64,000 bases of DNA from JBEKTW01 sp049515655 (GTDB lineage Bacteria > Bacteroidota > Ignavibacteria > UBA10030 > SZUA-254), in assembly GCA_049515655.1 (NCBI GenBank), contig JBEKTW010000002.1:1-64000 (forward strand), written 5' to 3'. Position numbers and translations under genes: made by a program. Shown one piece after another: positions 43,413 through 52,999 of the stretch. How positions within the stretch are numbered: the first letter of the stretch is position 1; every line of letters starts with the position of its first letter. A model generated the notes under the pieces. That model was given only the letters and a program-made list of their open reading frames with translations. It was not told where the DNA came from and did not search any database.

Positions 43413-44600
43413 TTATTGCACTTTCGCGGGAACGTCCCCGTCGTCGAACTTCATCCGGACCAGATCGTCCTTGCGGAGTTCCCGAGCTCTCGTAACGAGG
43501 CTGCCGTCACGCACAACCATCACATAGCCACGCTTCAGGATCATGTCGGGATTGACGGAAGTTACGCGCTGCTGCAGCGATACCAGGTTCTGCCGAACCA
43601 GCTCGACCCGGTGCACCATGCTCCTCGCCAGCGTCTGTCTCAGCTCATCCAGTTGCTGTGAGTACCGGCGAACCAAATCAACCGGTTTGTTGAATGAATG
43701 GCTCCTGAGCAGCGTGCCGACATTTTTTCGTTCTGAAGCGATTCTATCGCCAACAATCTGTTGTGCAGTATAATGAAAATTGCGTACAATTTCAACTAGT
43801 TCGGCCCCATTTCTGACTGCAAGCTCCGCAGCCGCTGAAGGCGTCGGCGCTCTCAGGTCGGCGACAAAATCCGCAATTGTGAAGTCAATCTCGTGTCCGA
43901 CCGCGCTGATTACGGGAATCCTCGAAGCGTAAATTGCCCGCGCAACGACCTCTTCGTTGAATGCCCAAAGGTCTTCGAGCGAGCCGCCCCCCCTCCCGAC
44001 GATGAGAACATCGACCTTCCCGAATGCATTGAATTCCCGTATTGCACTTGCAATCTCTTCTGCCGCGCCAACACCCTGCACTTTCACGGGGTAAAGGATC
44101 AATTCCACCGCGGGAAACCGTCGTGAGATGATATTCACAATATCTTGGAGCGCCGCCCCGGTTTTTGACGTGACAATCCCTATGCTCTCAGGGTACTCGG
44201 GAATCGGTCTTTTATGGCCGGCATCGAAAAGTCCTTCTGCGGCCAGCTTTTGCTTGAGCTGCTCGAAAGCGATTTGGAGCTCACCGACCCCGAGCGGTTG
44301 AATCTGGGCGACATCAATCTGGTAAATCCCCCGGACCTCATACACGGTGATGTTGCCCCGGACGATAACCTTCATGCCATCCTGCGGCGTAAAAAAGAGA
44401 TTCGCGGCCCTGCTCCGCCACATCACCGCCTGCAGCTGTGCACTCTCGTCTTTAAGCGTAAAGTAAAGGTGACCGGATGAATGTCGTTTGAAGTTGGATA
44501 TTTCTCCTTGCACGGCGAGGCGCGTGAACCCGGTTTCCAGAACACCCTTGATCCGGCGGGTTAGCTCACTGACACTCAAGACGGTTGAATCAGTTGCCAT
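43413..44600 (-). CDS. xseA: Exodeoxyribonuclease VII large subunit
   Basis: A 395-aa nuclease subunit. It has an OB-fold (LAVQGEISNFKRHSSGHLYFTLKDE), then the catalytic core with VTSKTGAALQDI, the IVGRGGGSLEDLWAFNEE motif, and SAVGHEIDFTIADFVAD, followed by a coiled-coil tail. It is the first gene of the xseA-xseB-dxs operon, and copy B of the dispersed repeat lies just upstream. Slightly shorter than E. coli XseA. Confidence 0.96.
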   Translation of the reverse strand: MATDSTVLSVSELTRRIKGVLETGFTRLAVQGEISNFKRHSSGHLYFTLKDESAQLQAVMWRSRAANLFFTPQDGMKVIVRGNITVYEVRGIYQIDVAQIQPLGVGELQIAFEQLKQKLAAEGLFDAGHKRPIPEYPESIGIVTSKTGAALQDIVNIISRRFPAVELILYPVKVQGVGAAEEIASAIREFNAFGKVDVLIVGRGGGSLEDLWAFNEEVVARAIYASRIPVISAVGHEIDFTIADFVADLRAPTPSAAAELAVRNGAELVEIVRNFHYTAQQIVGDRIASERKNVGTLLRSHSFNKPVDLVRRYSQQLDELRQTLARSMVHRVELVRQNLVSLQQRVTSVNPDMILKRGYVMVVRDGSLVTRARELRKDDLVRMKFDDGDVPAKVQ

Positions 44601-44633
44601 AGGTCAGTAAATTACTTTATGCAAAGAATGCTG

Positions 44634-44935
44634 GAAATCCCAAGCACTAAATCATAGATAAATTCGAAACTCGAACTCATACTCAAATTCCAAGCACGAA
44701 ATCCGAAATCTTAAACAAATTTAAAATCATAATACCCAAATTCAAAACACCCCATGGTTACTCGTTTAGATGCTGACCAAAAGAATGTCAGCAGGACGAG
44801 ACGAGCGTTAGAATGCCAATACGGTTTAGAGTTTAGATCTTAGAGTTTGGGATTTGTTTAGGATTTAGATATTCGGATTTAAGATTTATTCAGGTTCTAG
44901 GTAATCGAACTTAGAGTTTTTCAATAAGAATAATG
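44634..44935 (+). repeat. Dispersed AT-rich repeat, copy B
   Basis: Gap-free match to 30895-31148 over 254 bp with about 11 mismatches, same orientation. After the shared part it carries an extra stretch of about 31 bp (44890-44915) before a tail TTTTTCAATAAGAATAATG, related to the tail of copy A. It separates divergent xseA and bshB1. Confidence 0.9.
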
Positions 44936-45062
44936 ACTCCACGTAAGGTCATTTAACAATATATTTATTGATCCGGTGATAGTCAACCTCCCGTTGCCTT
45001 TTTGAGTTGCATTGCCTATATTGCCTTCAATTCCCTCCATTCGCAACAACATTTGAGTGTTC

Positions 45063-45788
45063 ATGGGATTAGACATACTTGCAATCGGGGCGCATCCAGA
45101 CGACGTTGAGTTGTCATGTTCTGGCACGCTGGCAACGTCGGTAAAGCTGGGGTACAAGGTGGGCATTCTCGACCTCACAGAGGGCGAACTAGGTACCCGC
45201 GGGAGCAAGGCAATTCGCCTGAAAGAGGCAAACGCTGCGGCCAAAATCCTGGGCTGCGTCCGCGAAAATCTCCATCTTCCAGATGGCGGCATCGAGACAT
45301 CGAGGAAAAACATCCTCAAGCTTGTCACGGTGCTCCGGAAATACCGGCCTCAGATCCTCCTCATTCCCCACTCTTCCGAAAGGCACCCCGACCATGTTCG
45401 CGCACACCATCTCTGTTGCGAAGCATGGTATTATTCCGGATTACAGAAAATTGAAACGAAGCTGGGCGGGAAAAAACAGGCGCCATGGCGTCCAAAGAAA
45501 TACTTCCATTTCATGCAGTGGCACACTTTTACCCCTGCATTTATTGTCGACATCAGCAACTCGTACCAGACCCGGGTTGAATCCATCCTCGCGTATAAGT
45601 CGCAGTTCTACGACCCGGCATCCCGGGAACCGCGAACAGTTCTGAGTGAAAAATCATTTCTTGACATGCTGGACACGCGCGCGAAGTACTATGGACAACT
45701 GATCGGTGTCCAGTATGGAGAACCGTTCTATAGCGTTGAAGCGATCGGCGTTGGCAATATCTTCCACCTGAAATTTTTCAAGGAATAG
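45063..45788 (+). CDS. bshB1: Bacillithiol biosynthesis deacetylase BshB1
   Basis: A 241-aa LmbE/PIG-L-fold zinc deacetylase. It has AHPDDVELSCSG at the N-terminus and the late HPDHVRAHH, both with the zinc ligands. The length and the SFLDMLDTRAKYYGQLIGVQYGE-type C-terminus agree with BshB1, which removes the acetyl group of GlcNAc-malate in bacillithiol synthesis. The ATG at 45063 is favoured over a GTG at 45057. Other bacillithiol genes are not here. The metal-resistance region follows, and low-molecular-weight thiols buffer copper, so the location may be meaningful. Confidence 0.9.
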   Translation: MGLDILAIGAHPDDVELSCSGTLATSVKLGYKVGILDLTEGELGTRGSKAIRLKEANAAAKILGCVRENLHLPDGGIETSRKNILKLVTVLRKYRPQILLIPHSSERHPDHVRAHHLCCEAWYYSGLQKIETKLGGKKQAPWRPKKYFHFMQWHTFTPAFIVDISNSYQTRVESILAYKSQFYDPASREPRTVLSEKSFLDMLDTRAKYYGQLIGVQYGEPFYSVEAIGVGNIFHLKFFKE

Positions 45789-45800
45789 ATAGAGAACCCG

Positions 45801-45821
45801 GATCGTTGAAAACGGTCTTTT
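45801..45821 (+). terminator. Terminator after bshB1
   Basis: A 7-bp stem (45801-45807 with 45811-45817, one G-U pair) with a 3-nt loop is followed by TTTT. It lies 12 bp after the bshB1 stop. Confidence 0.5.
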
Positions 45822-45909
45822 GGCCTTTGCTGAAGGCACTCCTATCAGCTCGATTCAACTCTATTTGATATTTGCCCTGGAAAACCGTATCTTTTCAGAT
45901 AGAATTCCC

Positions 45910-45931
45910 GTGCATTTGGAATCAAATGCAC
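45910..45931. promoter_or_regulatory. Perfect 22-bp palindrome before copper/silver operon
   Basis: Arms GTGCATTTG and CAAATGCAC (45910-45918, 45923-45931) around GAAT form an exact inverted repeat, 24 bp upstream of the Cys-rich protein gene. The place and symmetry suit the operator of a metal-responsive repressor. It does not match the common CueR or CopY boxes. Confidence 0.6.
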
Positions 45932-45954
45932 AATTGTTGTGTTACATATCCAGA

Positions 45955-46344
45955 ATGAAGAAGATTACCACATACAGGCTTGCATCGTTATTTCTGGCAC
46001 TCGTGTTTTGTGTTTTCAACGTCGGCCTTCCGATCATCATCGCGTCGTGCCCTATGACAAAAACGAAAGTCTGCTGCTGCTGCGAGAGACCGGGCAACAC
46101 GGGCGCTGCGTTGAATGGCTTCAAGAATACCGACTGCTGCAAAACAACGATCGCCGCGGAGCGAAACAAGACTGAATTCCTCCAGAGACAAAATTGCGTC
46201 ACAGAACTCCAGTACTCCATTACTCCAGTGGTTTACTTTGTTCTTGCTCCACAGGCTTATGCTTCAATTCCCATCACTTCGTATTTTCCGTCTCCTCCAC
46301 TCTCCGAAGACATTCCGATCTTCACTTCTGCTCTTCTGATCTAA
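45955..46344 (+). CDS. Small secreted Cys-rich protein, metal-linked
   Basis: A 129-aa protein with an N-terminal hydrophobic helix (ASLFLALVFCVFNVGLPIIIA) and a Cys-rich part with C-P-M, a run of four Cys (VCCCCERPG) and DCCKTT. It ends in a Pro-rich, hydrophobic tail. The eight Cys outside the signal suggest binding of Cu(I) or Ag(I) in the periplasm. It lies 24 bp after the palindrome and 124 bp before the efflux genes. No ribosome site is evident, so the ATG at 45955 was chosen from the signal peptide. Confidence 0.68.
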   Translation: MKKITTYRLASLFLALVFCVFNVGLPIIIASCPMTKTKVCCCCERPGNTGAALNGFKNTDCCKTTIAAERNKTEFLQRQNCVTELQYSITPVVYFVLAPQAYASIPITSYFPSPPLSEDIPIFTSALLI

Positions 46345-46467
46345 TTCCATCACGTTGTAGTTTCTGAGCGGCTCGAGCCGCTGTTAACGCATCATTCACG
46401 TATCCGGAATGATGAACATTTCGTTTTTCATACTGACGAAGCGTCGTCAAGAAACGCGTGAGGAATT

Positions 46468-47742
46468 ATGATAACCAAAATATTTCTGGCCGCCGTACTT
46501 TTCGCGCCCTTGCAGGGACTTTGCCAGCATGACTCGGTCAATGTTCCCGAGTCGGTCGAACTCGACCTCCGATTCCTGACAGTCGAAGCACTCATGAATA
46601 ACCCGGAGATCAAAGCTGAACTTCAAAAAATGGACGTCATGGAAGCGAGGGTCCTGCAGGCGGGTTCGCTTGATGCTCCGGAGCTCAAATTCATGCAGGA
46701 AGCGATGCCGGATTTCAGATTCAATCAGGCGATGTACTCGAGGTTCGAATTAATGCAGACTATTCCCTTCCCGACAAAACTTGATAGACGAGAGGATCTG
46801 TCACGCATCGAAGCCGGACACGCGCACAACGAACATCTCGAGAAGGTCAATGAGGTCCTCTCAAAACTCAAGTCGGCATACTACGAGCTCTGGTTCCTTC
46901 AACAAAACATCATTCTCGACCAGGAGAATGCGCGCCTTATTAATCAACTCATCTCAATCGCGCGGGCTAAGTACGGCGTGGGTGAAACATCCCAGCAGGA
47001 TGTGCTCAAAGGTCAGGTCGAATTGCACATGGTCGACAACGACTTAATTACGCTTCGCCAAAGGGAATTGAGCGCGAAAGCGATGATGATGTCAATCCTG
47101 AATCGCAGCCCGAGAGACACACTCGGGTTCGCCGTCATCCCCGACGATGCGGTATTCGATGCCCAGCTTGATTCGCTCCTGCAGTGGGCTCTGGAGAACC
47201 GGCCAATGATCGTCCACGATTCCCTGTCGATCTCCCAGCAGCAACTGAATCTCTCCCTGGCCCGCCTGGACTACTGGCCGGATTTCAAGCTCGGCCTGGA
47301 GCGGATGACGTCTCCCAGCACCGATTTCAGAGGCTGGAGCGTCTCTGCAAGTATGACGATTCCTCTGGCACCGTGGACTCTTGGCAGAACGAGTGCGCGC
47401 ATCGAGGAAGCTTCTGCTTCGATCGATGAAGCCCGTTCCGACTACAATGCTGCAAGAAATATGGTCGCCGGCAATATCAAAGATCTGTACTACAAAATCG
47501 ACGCAGGAAGGAAGCAACTTGACCTCTATCGCACAGCGATCCTGCCCGAGGCACGGCAGTCGCTCGATGCAAGTCTCGCGTCGTACCAGACCGGGCGGAC
47601 GGATTTCCTGATGCTGACCGATGCGTACCGAACCTACGTCAATCTCACTAGAGAGTATTTCATGGTCCGCATGCAGTTCGAACAGAATATCGGAGGACTG
47701 GAACGCGAAGTAGGAACCCAGAATTTATCGAGTTTCAAGTAA
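46468..47742 (+). CDS. cusC: TolC/CusC-family outer-membrane efflux protein
   Basis: A 424-aa outer-membrane factor of the heavy-metal efflux group. A signal peptide (LAAVLFAPLQGLCQ) precedes two long helical hairpin repeats typical of TolC proteins: ALMNNPEIKAELQKMDVMEARVLQAGSLDAPEL, GVGETSQQDVLKGQVEL and YQTGRTDFLMLTDAYRTY. GAGGAATT precedes the ATG. It is followed by the adaptor (15 bp) and pump (26 bp), so it is part of a tripartite exporter. The symbol follows the pump's identity. Confidence 0.88.
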   Translation: MITKIFLAAVLFAPLQGLCQHDSVNVPESVELDLRFLTVEALMNNPEIKAELQKMDVMEARVLQAGSLDAPELKFMQEAMPDFRFNQAMYSRFELMQTIPFPTKLDRREDLSRIEAGHAHNEHLEKVNEVLSKLKSAYYELWFLQQNIILDQENARLINQLISIARAKYGVGETSQQDVLKGQVELHMVDNDLITLRQRELSAKAMMMSILNRSPRDTLGFAVIPDDAVFDAQLDSLLQWALENRPMIVHDSLSISQQQLNLSLARLDYWPDFKLGLERMTSPSTDFRGWSVSASMTIPLAPWTLGRTSARIEEASASIDEARSDYNAARNMVAGNIKDLYYKIDAGRKQLDLYRTAILPEARQSLDASLASYQTGRTDFLMLTDAYRTYVNLTREYFMVRMQFEQNIGGLEREVGTQNLSSFK

Positions 47743-47757
47743 CGGAAGGATAATGCC

Positions 47758-49116
47758 ATGAACAAAAGATCATTGTATGCCCTGATTGGAGTCATCGGGA
47801 TTGGCCTGATAGCGCTATCACTCTATCCCAGGATGTTTCCCACGAAGCCGGAGCGCCAGATACTCTACTGGACCGATCCGATGATACCCGGAGATCGAAG
47901 TGACCGCTCCGGTAAATCACCGATGGGAATGGACCGTGTCCCCGTCTACGCTGATGAGGTATCGGAGTCATCGTTGCAAGGGACGGCGAGCGCAACAAAA
48001 TCGTATTACACCTGCCCCATGCACTCATTCATTCACAAAGACGCGCCCGGTGCTTGTCCGGTGTGTGGTATGACGCTGGTGAAGAAATCTGAGAGCATAG
48101 ACGTGTCCGAGCAGGGAAAGGACAATATCGCGACAGTCGCGATCTCTCCCTCCCGACAAGTCCTGGCAAGTGTTGCCACGACGGTTGCCCGGCGTTTGCC
48201 GTTGCGAAAGGAAATTCACGCTGTGGGCACGATTAGATATGCCGAACCGAATCTCAGACATATCAGCATGCGGTTCCCGGGACGCATGGAGCGGCTGTAT
48301 CTTACCTACATCGGCGAGAAGGTGAAAAAAGGCGACCCGGTGGCCGAGGTCTACAGCCCCGACGCAATTTCCGCCGAAAAGGAATACCTGCTCGCGCGGA
48401 ATTCCTTCGAGGAGGTGAAGAATGCCGCTAAGCTCATCTCGTCAGGCGCAAGGTCACTACTGGATGAGTCCCGCGAGAAACTTCTGCGCTGGGGATTCAC
48501 GGATAGTCAAATCTCCGAACTGGATAGTTCCAAAGAGGTCAAGAACACACTCACCATCTACTCCCTCGTCGGCGGAACAGTCCTGAAGAAGAGCGTCGAC
48601 CCCCAGCACTATGCAGCAGCCGGCGAGGACATCTACGATGTCGTCGACCTTTCGACCGTCTGGCTCAACATCGATGTCTATGAATACGAAAGTTCCCTGC
48701 TGAGGACCGGTCAAACCGTTGAAGCGACGTCGGTCGCCTTTCCCGGAAAAATCTTCACCGGGAAAATAGGGTTCATCAGCCCATCACTCGAACCGCAATC
48801 GCGAACGGTTCAGGTACGCGGGGAATTACGAAACCCCAGAGAAGAGCTGAAACTCGACATGTACATGGACGCAATCATCAGGATTGAACTCCCCCCGGCG
48901 ATTGTCGTCCCGGCTAGCGCCCTGCTTTCGACAGGCCAGCGCGATATCGTCTGGGTACAAAAAAGCCCCGGAATCTTTGAGCCGCGGGCGGTGAAAGTCG
49001 GCGAGCGGACCGATGACGGCGTCCAGATACTCGAAGGTATCAATGCCGGCGACATCGTCGTTTCATCCGGTGGATATTTGATCGATTCTGAAAGTCAGAT
49101 GCAAGCTCCAAACTAA
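47758..49116 (+). CDS. cusB: CusB-type periplasmic adaptor with heavy-metal-binding domain
   Basis: A 452-aa membrane-fusion protein. Near the N-terminus are two metal-binding motifs: YWTDPMIPGD...SPMGMD (about 38-62) and a second YYTCPMHSFIHKDAPGACPVCGM (about 83-107) with Cys/His/Met ligands. These are the metallochaperone-type domains of CusB proteins. The lipoyl and barrel parts follow (RFPGRMERLYLTYIGEKVKKGDPVAEVYSPD). It joins the pump and TolC protein and may hand Cu(I)/Ag(I) on. Confidence 0.93.
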   Translation: MNKRSLYALIGVIGIGLIALSLYPRMFPTKPERQILYWTDPMIPGDRSDRSGKSPMGMDRVPVYADEVSESSLQGTASATKSYYTCPMHSFIHKDAPGACPVCGMTLVKKSESIDVSEQGKDNIATVAISPSRQVLASVATTVARRLPLRKEIHAVGTIRYAEPNLRHISMRFPGRMERLYLTYIGEKVKKGDPVAEVYSPDAISAEKEYLLARNSFEEVKNAAKLISSGARSLLDESREKLLRWGFTDSQISELDSSKEVKNTLTIYSLVGGTVLKKSVDPQHYAAAGEDIYDVVDLSTVWLNIDVYEYESSLLRTGQTVEATSVAFPGKIFTGKIGFISPSLEPQSRTVQVRGELRNPREELKLDMYMDAIIRIELPPAIVVPASALLSTGQRDIVWVQKSPGIFEPRAVKVGERTDDGVQILEGINAGDIVVSSGGYLIDSESQMQAPN

Positions 49117-49142
49117 CGCGCGAAGGACTTCATGGGAAAATT

Positions 49143-52100
49143 ATGATCGAAAAAATCATTGAATACTCGGCACGAAACAAATTCTTCGTCATACTGACCT
49201 ATTCCATCCTGATCGCCTGGGGTATCTGGTCGGCGTACACAACTCCGGTCGACGCCATTCCCGACCTCTCGGACAATCAAGTGATTGTCTTTACGCCATG
49301 GATGGGACGATCCCCGAAAATCATCGAAGACCAGGTCACCTATCCGCTCGTCAGCAACTTGCAGGGGTTGCCGAGCGTGAAGTCTGTCCGGGCGCAATCG
49401 ATGTTCGGGATGTCATTCATCTACATCATCTTTGAGGATAATGTCGACATTTACTGGGCGCGGAGCCGGGTTCTCGAGAAGCTGAACTATGCCGCTGCCT
49501 TCCTCCCTTCCGGCGTCGTTCCGACGCTTGGACCTGACGGCACAGGCGTCGGTCATGTCTACTGGTACACCGTGGAGGGAAAGGATTACGATTTGGGTGA
49601 GCTGCGCGCGATTCAGGATTGGTATGTACGTTATCAACTTAATTCTGTGCCCGGCGTGGCGGAAGTCGCGAGCATCGGCGGTTTTGTCAAGCAATACCAG
49701 GTCGATCTGGATCCCAACAAGCTTGCCGCGCACGATGTCAACTTTAATGCCGTCGTCGCCGCAATCACTGCGTCCAACCGTGACGTCGGTGGGAAGGTCG
49801 TTGAATCGAACGGCGCACAAATGTACGTGCGTGGGCTGGGATATGTTCACTCTGTGAAGGAAATCGAGAACATTGTCGTGGGAACGGGAAGAAACGGCGT
49901 GCCCATTTATGTTCGCAATGTCGGCACAGTCCAGATGGGAAATGACCTGAGGCCCGGTATGCTCGACAAAAACGGAACCGGCGAGGTTGTCGGCGGCATC
50001 ATCGTCATGCGTTACGGTGAAAACGCCAGGGATGTTATCGAACGGGTGAAAGCCAAGATCCTGGAAATTCAGAGAGGGTTGCCGAAAGGGGTCGAGATCA
50101 AAACGGCGTACGACCGGTCCGACCTGATCGAGCGATCCATCGATACGCTGCGACATGCGTTGATAGAAGAAGCCCTCGTCGTAAGCCTCATTATCATGGT
50201 TTTCATCTTCCATTTCCGGAGTGCTCTTCGCATCCTCATCGAGCTTCCGGTTTCGGTTCTGATGGCATTCATCCTGATGAAGCAGTTTGGGATTACTTCC
50301 AACATTATGAGTCTGGGCGGCCTCGCAATCGCCATAGGCGTGCTCGTCGACTCCTCCATTGTTCTGGTCGAAAACGCATACCGGAACATAGCGCACGCGC
50401 AGCTCCAGGCCGGCCCGATAGACTACACGGAGATTTCGATTCGCTCAGCGCAGCAGGTAGGTCGTGCAATCTTCTTTTCGCTTGCGATCATCGTCGTTTC
50501 ATTCCTCCCAGTTTTCATGTTACAAGGGCAGGAAGGAAAATTGTTTCATCCGCTCGCGTGGACGAAGACGTTCGCGTTAGCTTCATCGGCGATCATTTCC
50601 ATAACGCTCGTCCCGATGTTGATGACCATGTTGATGAGGGGAAAATTCCGTCCTGAAGAAAAGAATCCGGTTTCACGCTTCCTCATGGGACTGTACAAAC
50701 CGGTTCTGAAGAAAGCGTTGGAATTCCGGAAAACGACCCTGGCAATCAACATACTGGCTCTTCTTATCACCATTCCGATGATCATGCACATCGGGTCCGA
50801 GTTCATGCCTCCACTTGACGAAGGAAGTCTGCTGTTCATGCCTGTGACACTTCCAAACGTATCCATGACCGAGGCGAAACGGATTCTGCAGGTTCAGGAT
50901 AAGATCATAGCAGAGTTTCCCGAAGTGGAACAGGTACTCGGAAAGGTTGGCCGTGCAGAAACGTCGACGGATCCCGCTCCGATCAGCATGATTGAAACAA
51001 TCATCCTTCTCAAACCTAAATTCCAGTGGCGAAAGGGAATGACAAAGGATGAGATCATCGAGCAGCTCGACCGGCGACTTCAGATTCCCGGAGTCCGCAA
51101 TGGCTGGACTCAGCCGATCATTAACCGCATCAACATGCTCTCGACCGGTGTTCGCACTGATATTGGAGTGAAGGTTTTCGGAGACAACCTCGATACTCTT
51201 GAACACCTGGCGATTCAGGCCGAACGAATCCTGGGGACTCTCCGTGGAGCGGTAGACCTCTACGCCGAGCGTGTCACGGGAGGAGAATTCCTGGACATCG
51301 CAATCAAACCGGACGCTGTGGCACGCTACGGCATTAATGTTGGTGACGTCCTGAATGTTGTCGAGACGGCTATCGGCGGCGAGAACATCTCTACGACCGT
51401 GGAGGGAAGACGGCGATTTCCTATCAGGGTCCGGTTCGCCAAAGATTACCGGGACAATATTGACGCGCTGAAACGCCTGCTCGTTCCGGTGCCTCGTACG
51501 GGAACCGAAAGCATGGGAAGCGGCTCCCCGTCATCTTACGCTACCGCGGACGGTATGAGTTCATCAACGGCCATGAGACCCCCTTCGGAGGCGGGCCTGA
51601 CTCCGGTTCCCATTTCTCAAGGCTCGAACCAGAAGTATACTTTCATTCCGCTCGCGCAACTTGCCGATATCCGTCATACTCCGGGACCCCCGATGGTCAA
51701 CAGCGAAAATGGATTGCTTCGCTCGATCGTATTTCTCAATGTTCGCGGGCGAGATCTCGGAGGCTTCGTCAACGAGGCGAAAGAGGCTCTCAATAAGCAC
51801 CTGCTACTTCCTGCCGGCTACTATGTTTCATGGAGCGGCGAGTACGAAAATCAATTGCGTGCAAAGAACCGGCTGGAAATTGTGTTGCCCCTCGTCTTCC
51901 TGATCATTTTCGTGATGCTTTACTTCACCTTCAAGTCGTTTCTTGAAGCGTCTATGGTGATGCTTTCAGTTCCATTTGCCCTGATCGGCGGCGTCTACTT
52001 GATTTTCTTCCTGGGATACAATTTTAGCGTCGCGGTATGGGTCGGGTTCATAGCACTCTATGGTGTCGCGGTGGAAACGGGCGTCGTCATGGTGATCTAC

Positions 52101-52418
52101 TTGCATGAATCGCTCGACCGGCGATTGCTTGGTGGTCCGCTGACGGCAGATGACATCAGGCAGGCGACGATCGACGGAGCCGTACTCCGATTGCGGCCCA
52201 AGATCATGACGGTGGCAACAAATCTCATCGGCCTCATGCCGATAATGTGGAGTACCGGCACGGGATCCGATGTGATGAAACCCATTGCCGCTCCCATGAT
52301 TGGCGGAATCGTCAGCTCAGCGGTTCATGTCCTGTTCGTGACTCCCATCATTTTTTCGATGATGAAAGAATCGGCATTGCGGCGAGGAACATTGAAAGTA
52401 TCAGGCGGAAGGCAGTGA
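49143..52418 (+). CDS. cusA: CusA-type Cu(I)/Ag(I) RND efflux pump
   Basis: A 1091-aa inner-membrane RND pump with 12 predicted helices and two large periplasmic loops. The three metal-coordinating Met of CusA are present at 566 (LLFMPVT), 616 (ISMIETI) and 665 (INMLSTG). Their spacing of 50 and 49 residues equals E. coli CusA (573, 623, 672), so the substrate should be Cu(I)/Ag(I). An unusual Ser/Gly/Met/Pro-rich insertion of about 40 residues lies around 785-826, in the second periplasmic region. It is the last gene of the cusCBA unit. Confidence 0.94.
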   Translation: MIEKIIEYSARNKFFVILTYSILIAWGIWSAYTTPVDAIPDLSDNQVIVFTPWMGRSPKIIEDQVTYPLVSNLQGLPSVKSVRAQSMFGMSFIYIIFEDNVDIYWARSRVLEKLNYAAAFLPSGVVPTLGPDGTGVGHVYWYTVEGKDYDLGELRAIQDWYVRYQLNSVPGVAEVASIGGFVKQYQVDLDPNKLAAHDVNFNAVVAAITASNRDVGGKVVESNGAQMYVRGLGYVHSVKEIENIVVGTGRNGVPIYVRNVGTVQMGNDLRPGMLDKNGTGEVVGGIIVMRYGENARDVIERVKAKILEIQRGLPKGVEIKTAYDRSDLIERSIDTLRHALIEEALVVSLIIMVFIFHFRSALRILIELPVSVLMAFILMKQFGITSNIMSLGGLAIAIGVLVDSSIVLVENAYRNIAHAQLQAGPIDYTEISIRSAQQVGRAIFFSLAIIVVSFLPVFMLQGQEGKLFHPLAWTKTFALASSAIISITLVPMLMTMLMRGKFRPEEKNPVSRFLMGLYKPVLKKALEFRKTTLAINILALLITIPMIMHIGSEFMPPLDEGSLLFMPVTLPNVSMTEAKRILQVQDKIIAEFPEVEQVLGKVGRAETSTDPAPISMIETIILLKPKFQWRKGMTKDEIIEQLDRRLQIPGVRNGWTQPIINRINMLSTGVRTDIGVKVFGDNLDTLEHLAIQAERILGTLRGAVDLYAERVTGGEFLDIAIKPDAVARYGINVGDVLNVVETAIGGENISTTVEGRRRFPIRVRFAKDYRDNIDALKRLLVPVPRTGTESMGSGSPSSYATADGMSSSTAMRPPSEAGLTPVPISQGSNQKYTFIPLAQLADIRHTPGPPMVNSENGLLRSIVFLNVRGRDLGGFVNEAKEALNKHLLLPAGYYVSWSGEYENQLRAKNRLEIVLPLVFLIIFVMLYFTFKSFLEASMVMLSVPFALIGGVYLIFFLGYNFSVAVWVGFIALYGVAVETGVVMVIYLHESLDRRLLGGPLTADDIRQATIDGAVLRLRPKIMTVATNLIGLMPIMWSTGTGSDVMKPIAAPMIGGIVSSAVHVLFVTPIIFSMMKESALRRGTLKVSGGRQ

Positions 52419-52616
52419 GATACGAAACCGGCTGTCTGGAACTTACTCACCACCACCGGCGTTAATGTGGGTGATAGCCATGCTCTCATTCGGCATTTCC
52501 GGACATGGTTCGGGCACTCTTCCGGGAGAACGGGCGATACTCAAGTCATTTGGAAATTCAGATTTATTTTGTAAATTTAATCAACAAGTGTTCACATAAC
52601 CATCAAGGAGTGTGCA

Positions 52617-52976
52617 ATGAAATTACGGTCATTATTCTCTTTTCTTCTTGCAGCGTGTTTCATGTTTTCGGTCGCGCTTGCACAGGGTCAGAAGACAAAA
52701 ACCACCAAGAAAACAACGGCAAGCAACTCCAGCGCAGGCTGCTGCATGAGCGGGTCGAAGACAGACAAGGCTTCGGATATGAAGGATTGCTCGCAGATGA
52801 AAGACTGCAAGACTGCTGGCAAAGGATGCTGCAGCATGCAAAAATCCGGAAAAATGTCATCCTCAAAATCGACCGGGAAAATGGACTGCTGTGCCCAGCA
52901 CAAGAACGGCGAAGCAAAAGCTGATACAAAATCGGGAAAATCCGACAAGGCGGCAACAGAGGGTGAAAAGAACTAG
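52617..52976 (+). CDS. Secreted Cys/Met/Lys-rich metal-binding protein
   Basis: A 119-aa protein with a signal peptide (FLLAACFMFSVALAQ), then a low-complexity chain rich in Lys, Ser, Cys and Met. There are eight Cys, mostly as CC pairs, and six Met, in motifs such as GCCMSG, KDCSQMKDC, GCCSMQ and MDCCAQH. This composition suggests a metallothionein-like sponge for Cu(I) or Ag(I) in the periplasm. AAGGAG lies 8 nt before the ATG. It follows cusA by about 200 bp and has its own terminator. I cannot match a named family. Confidence 0.8.
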   Translation: MKLRSLFSFLLAACFMFSVALAQGQKTKTTKKTTASNSSAGCCMSGSKTDKASDMKDCSQMKDCKTAGKGCCSMQKSGKMSSSKSTGKMDCCAQHKNGEAKADTKSGKSDKAATEGEKN

Positions 52977-52999
52977 TAACAGCCCTCAGTAGATTCTCG

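Noticed and set aside
44634..44935. Insertion sequence
   Set aside because: The element has no transposase frame and is too short; described as a MITE-like repeat instead.
49413..50396. 327-codon open frame opposite cusA
   Set aside because: Antisense to a confident RND pump gene; the His/Asp-rich product has no domain pattern.
52505..52924. 139-codon frame overlapping the Cys/Met-rich gene
   Set aside because: No ribosome site or signal, whereas the frame from 52617 has a strong ribosome site and signal peptide.
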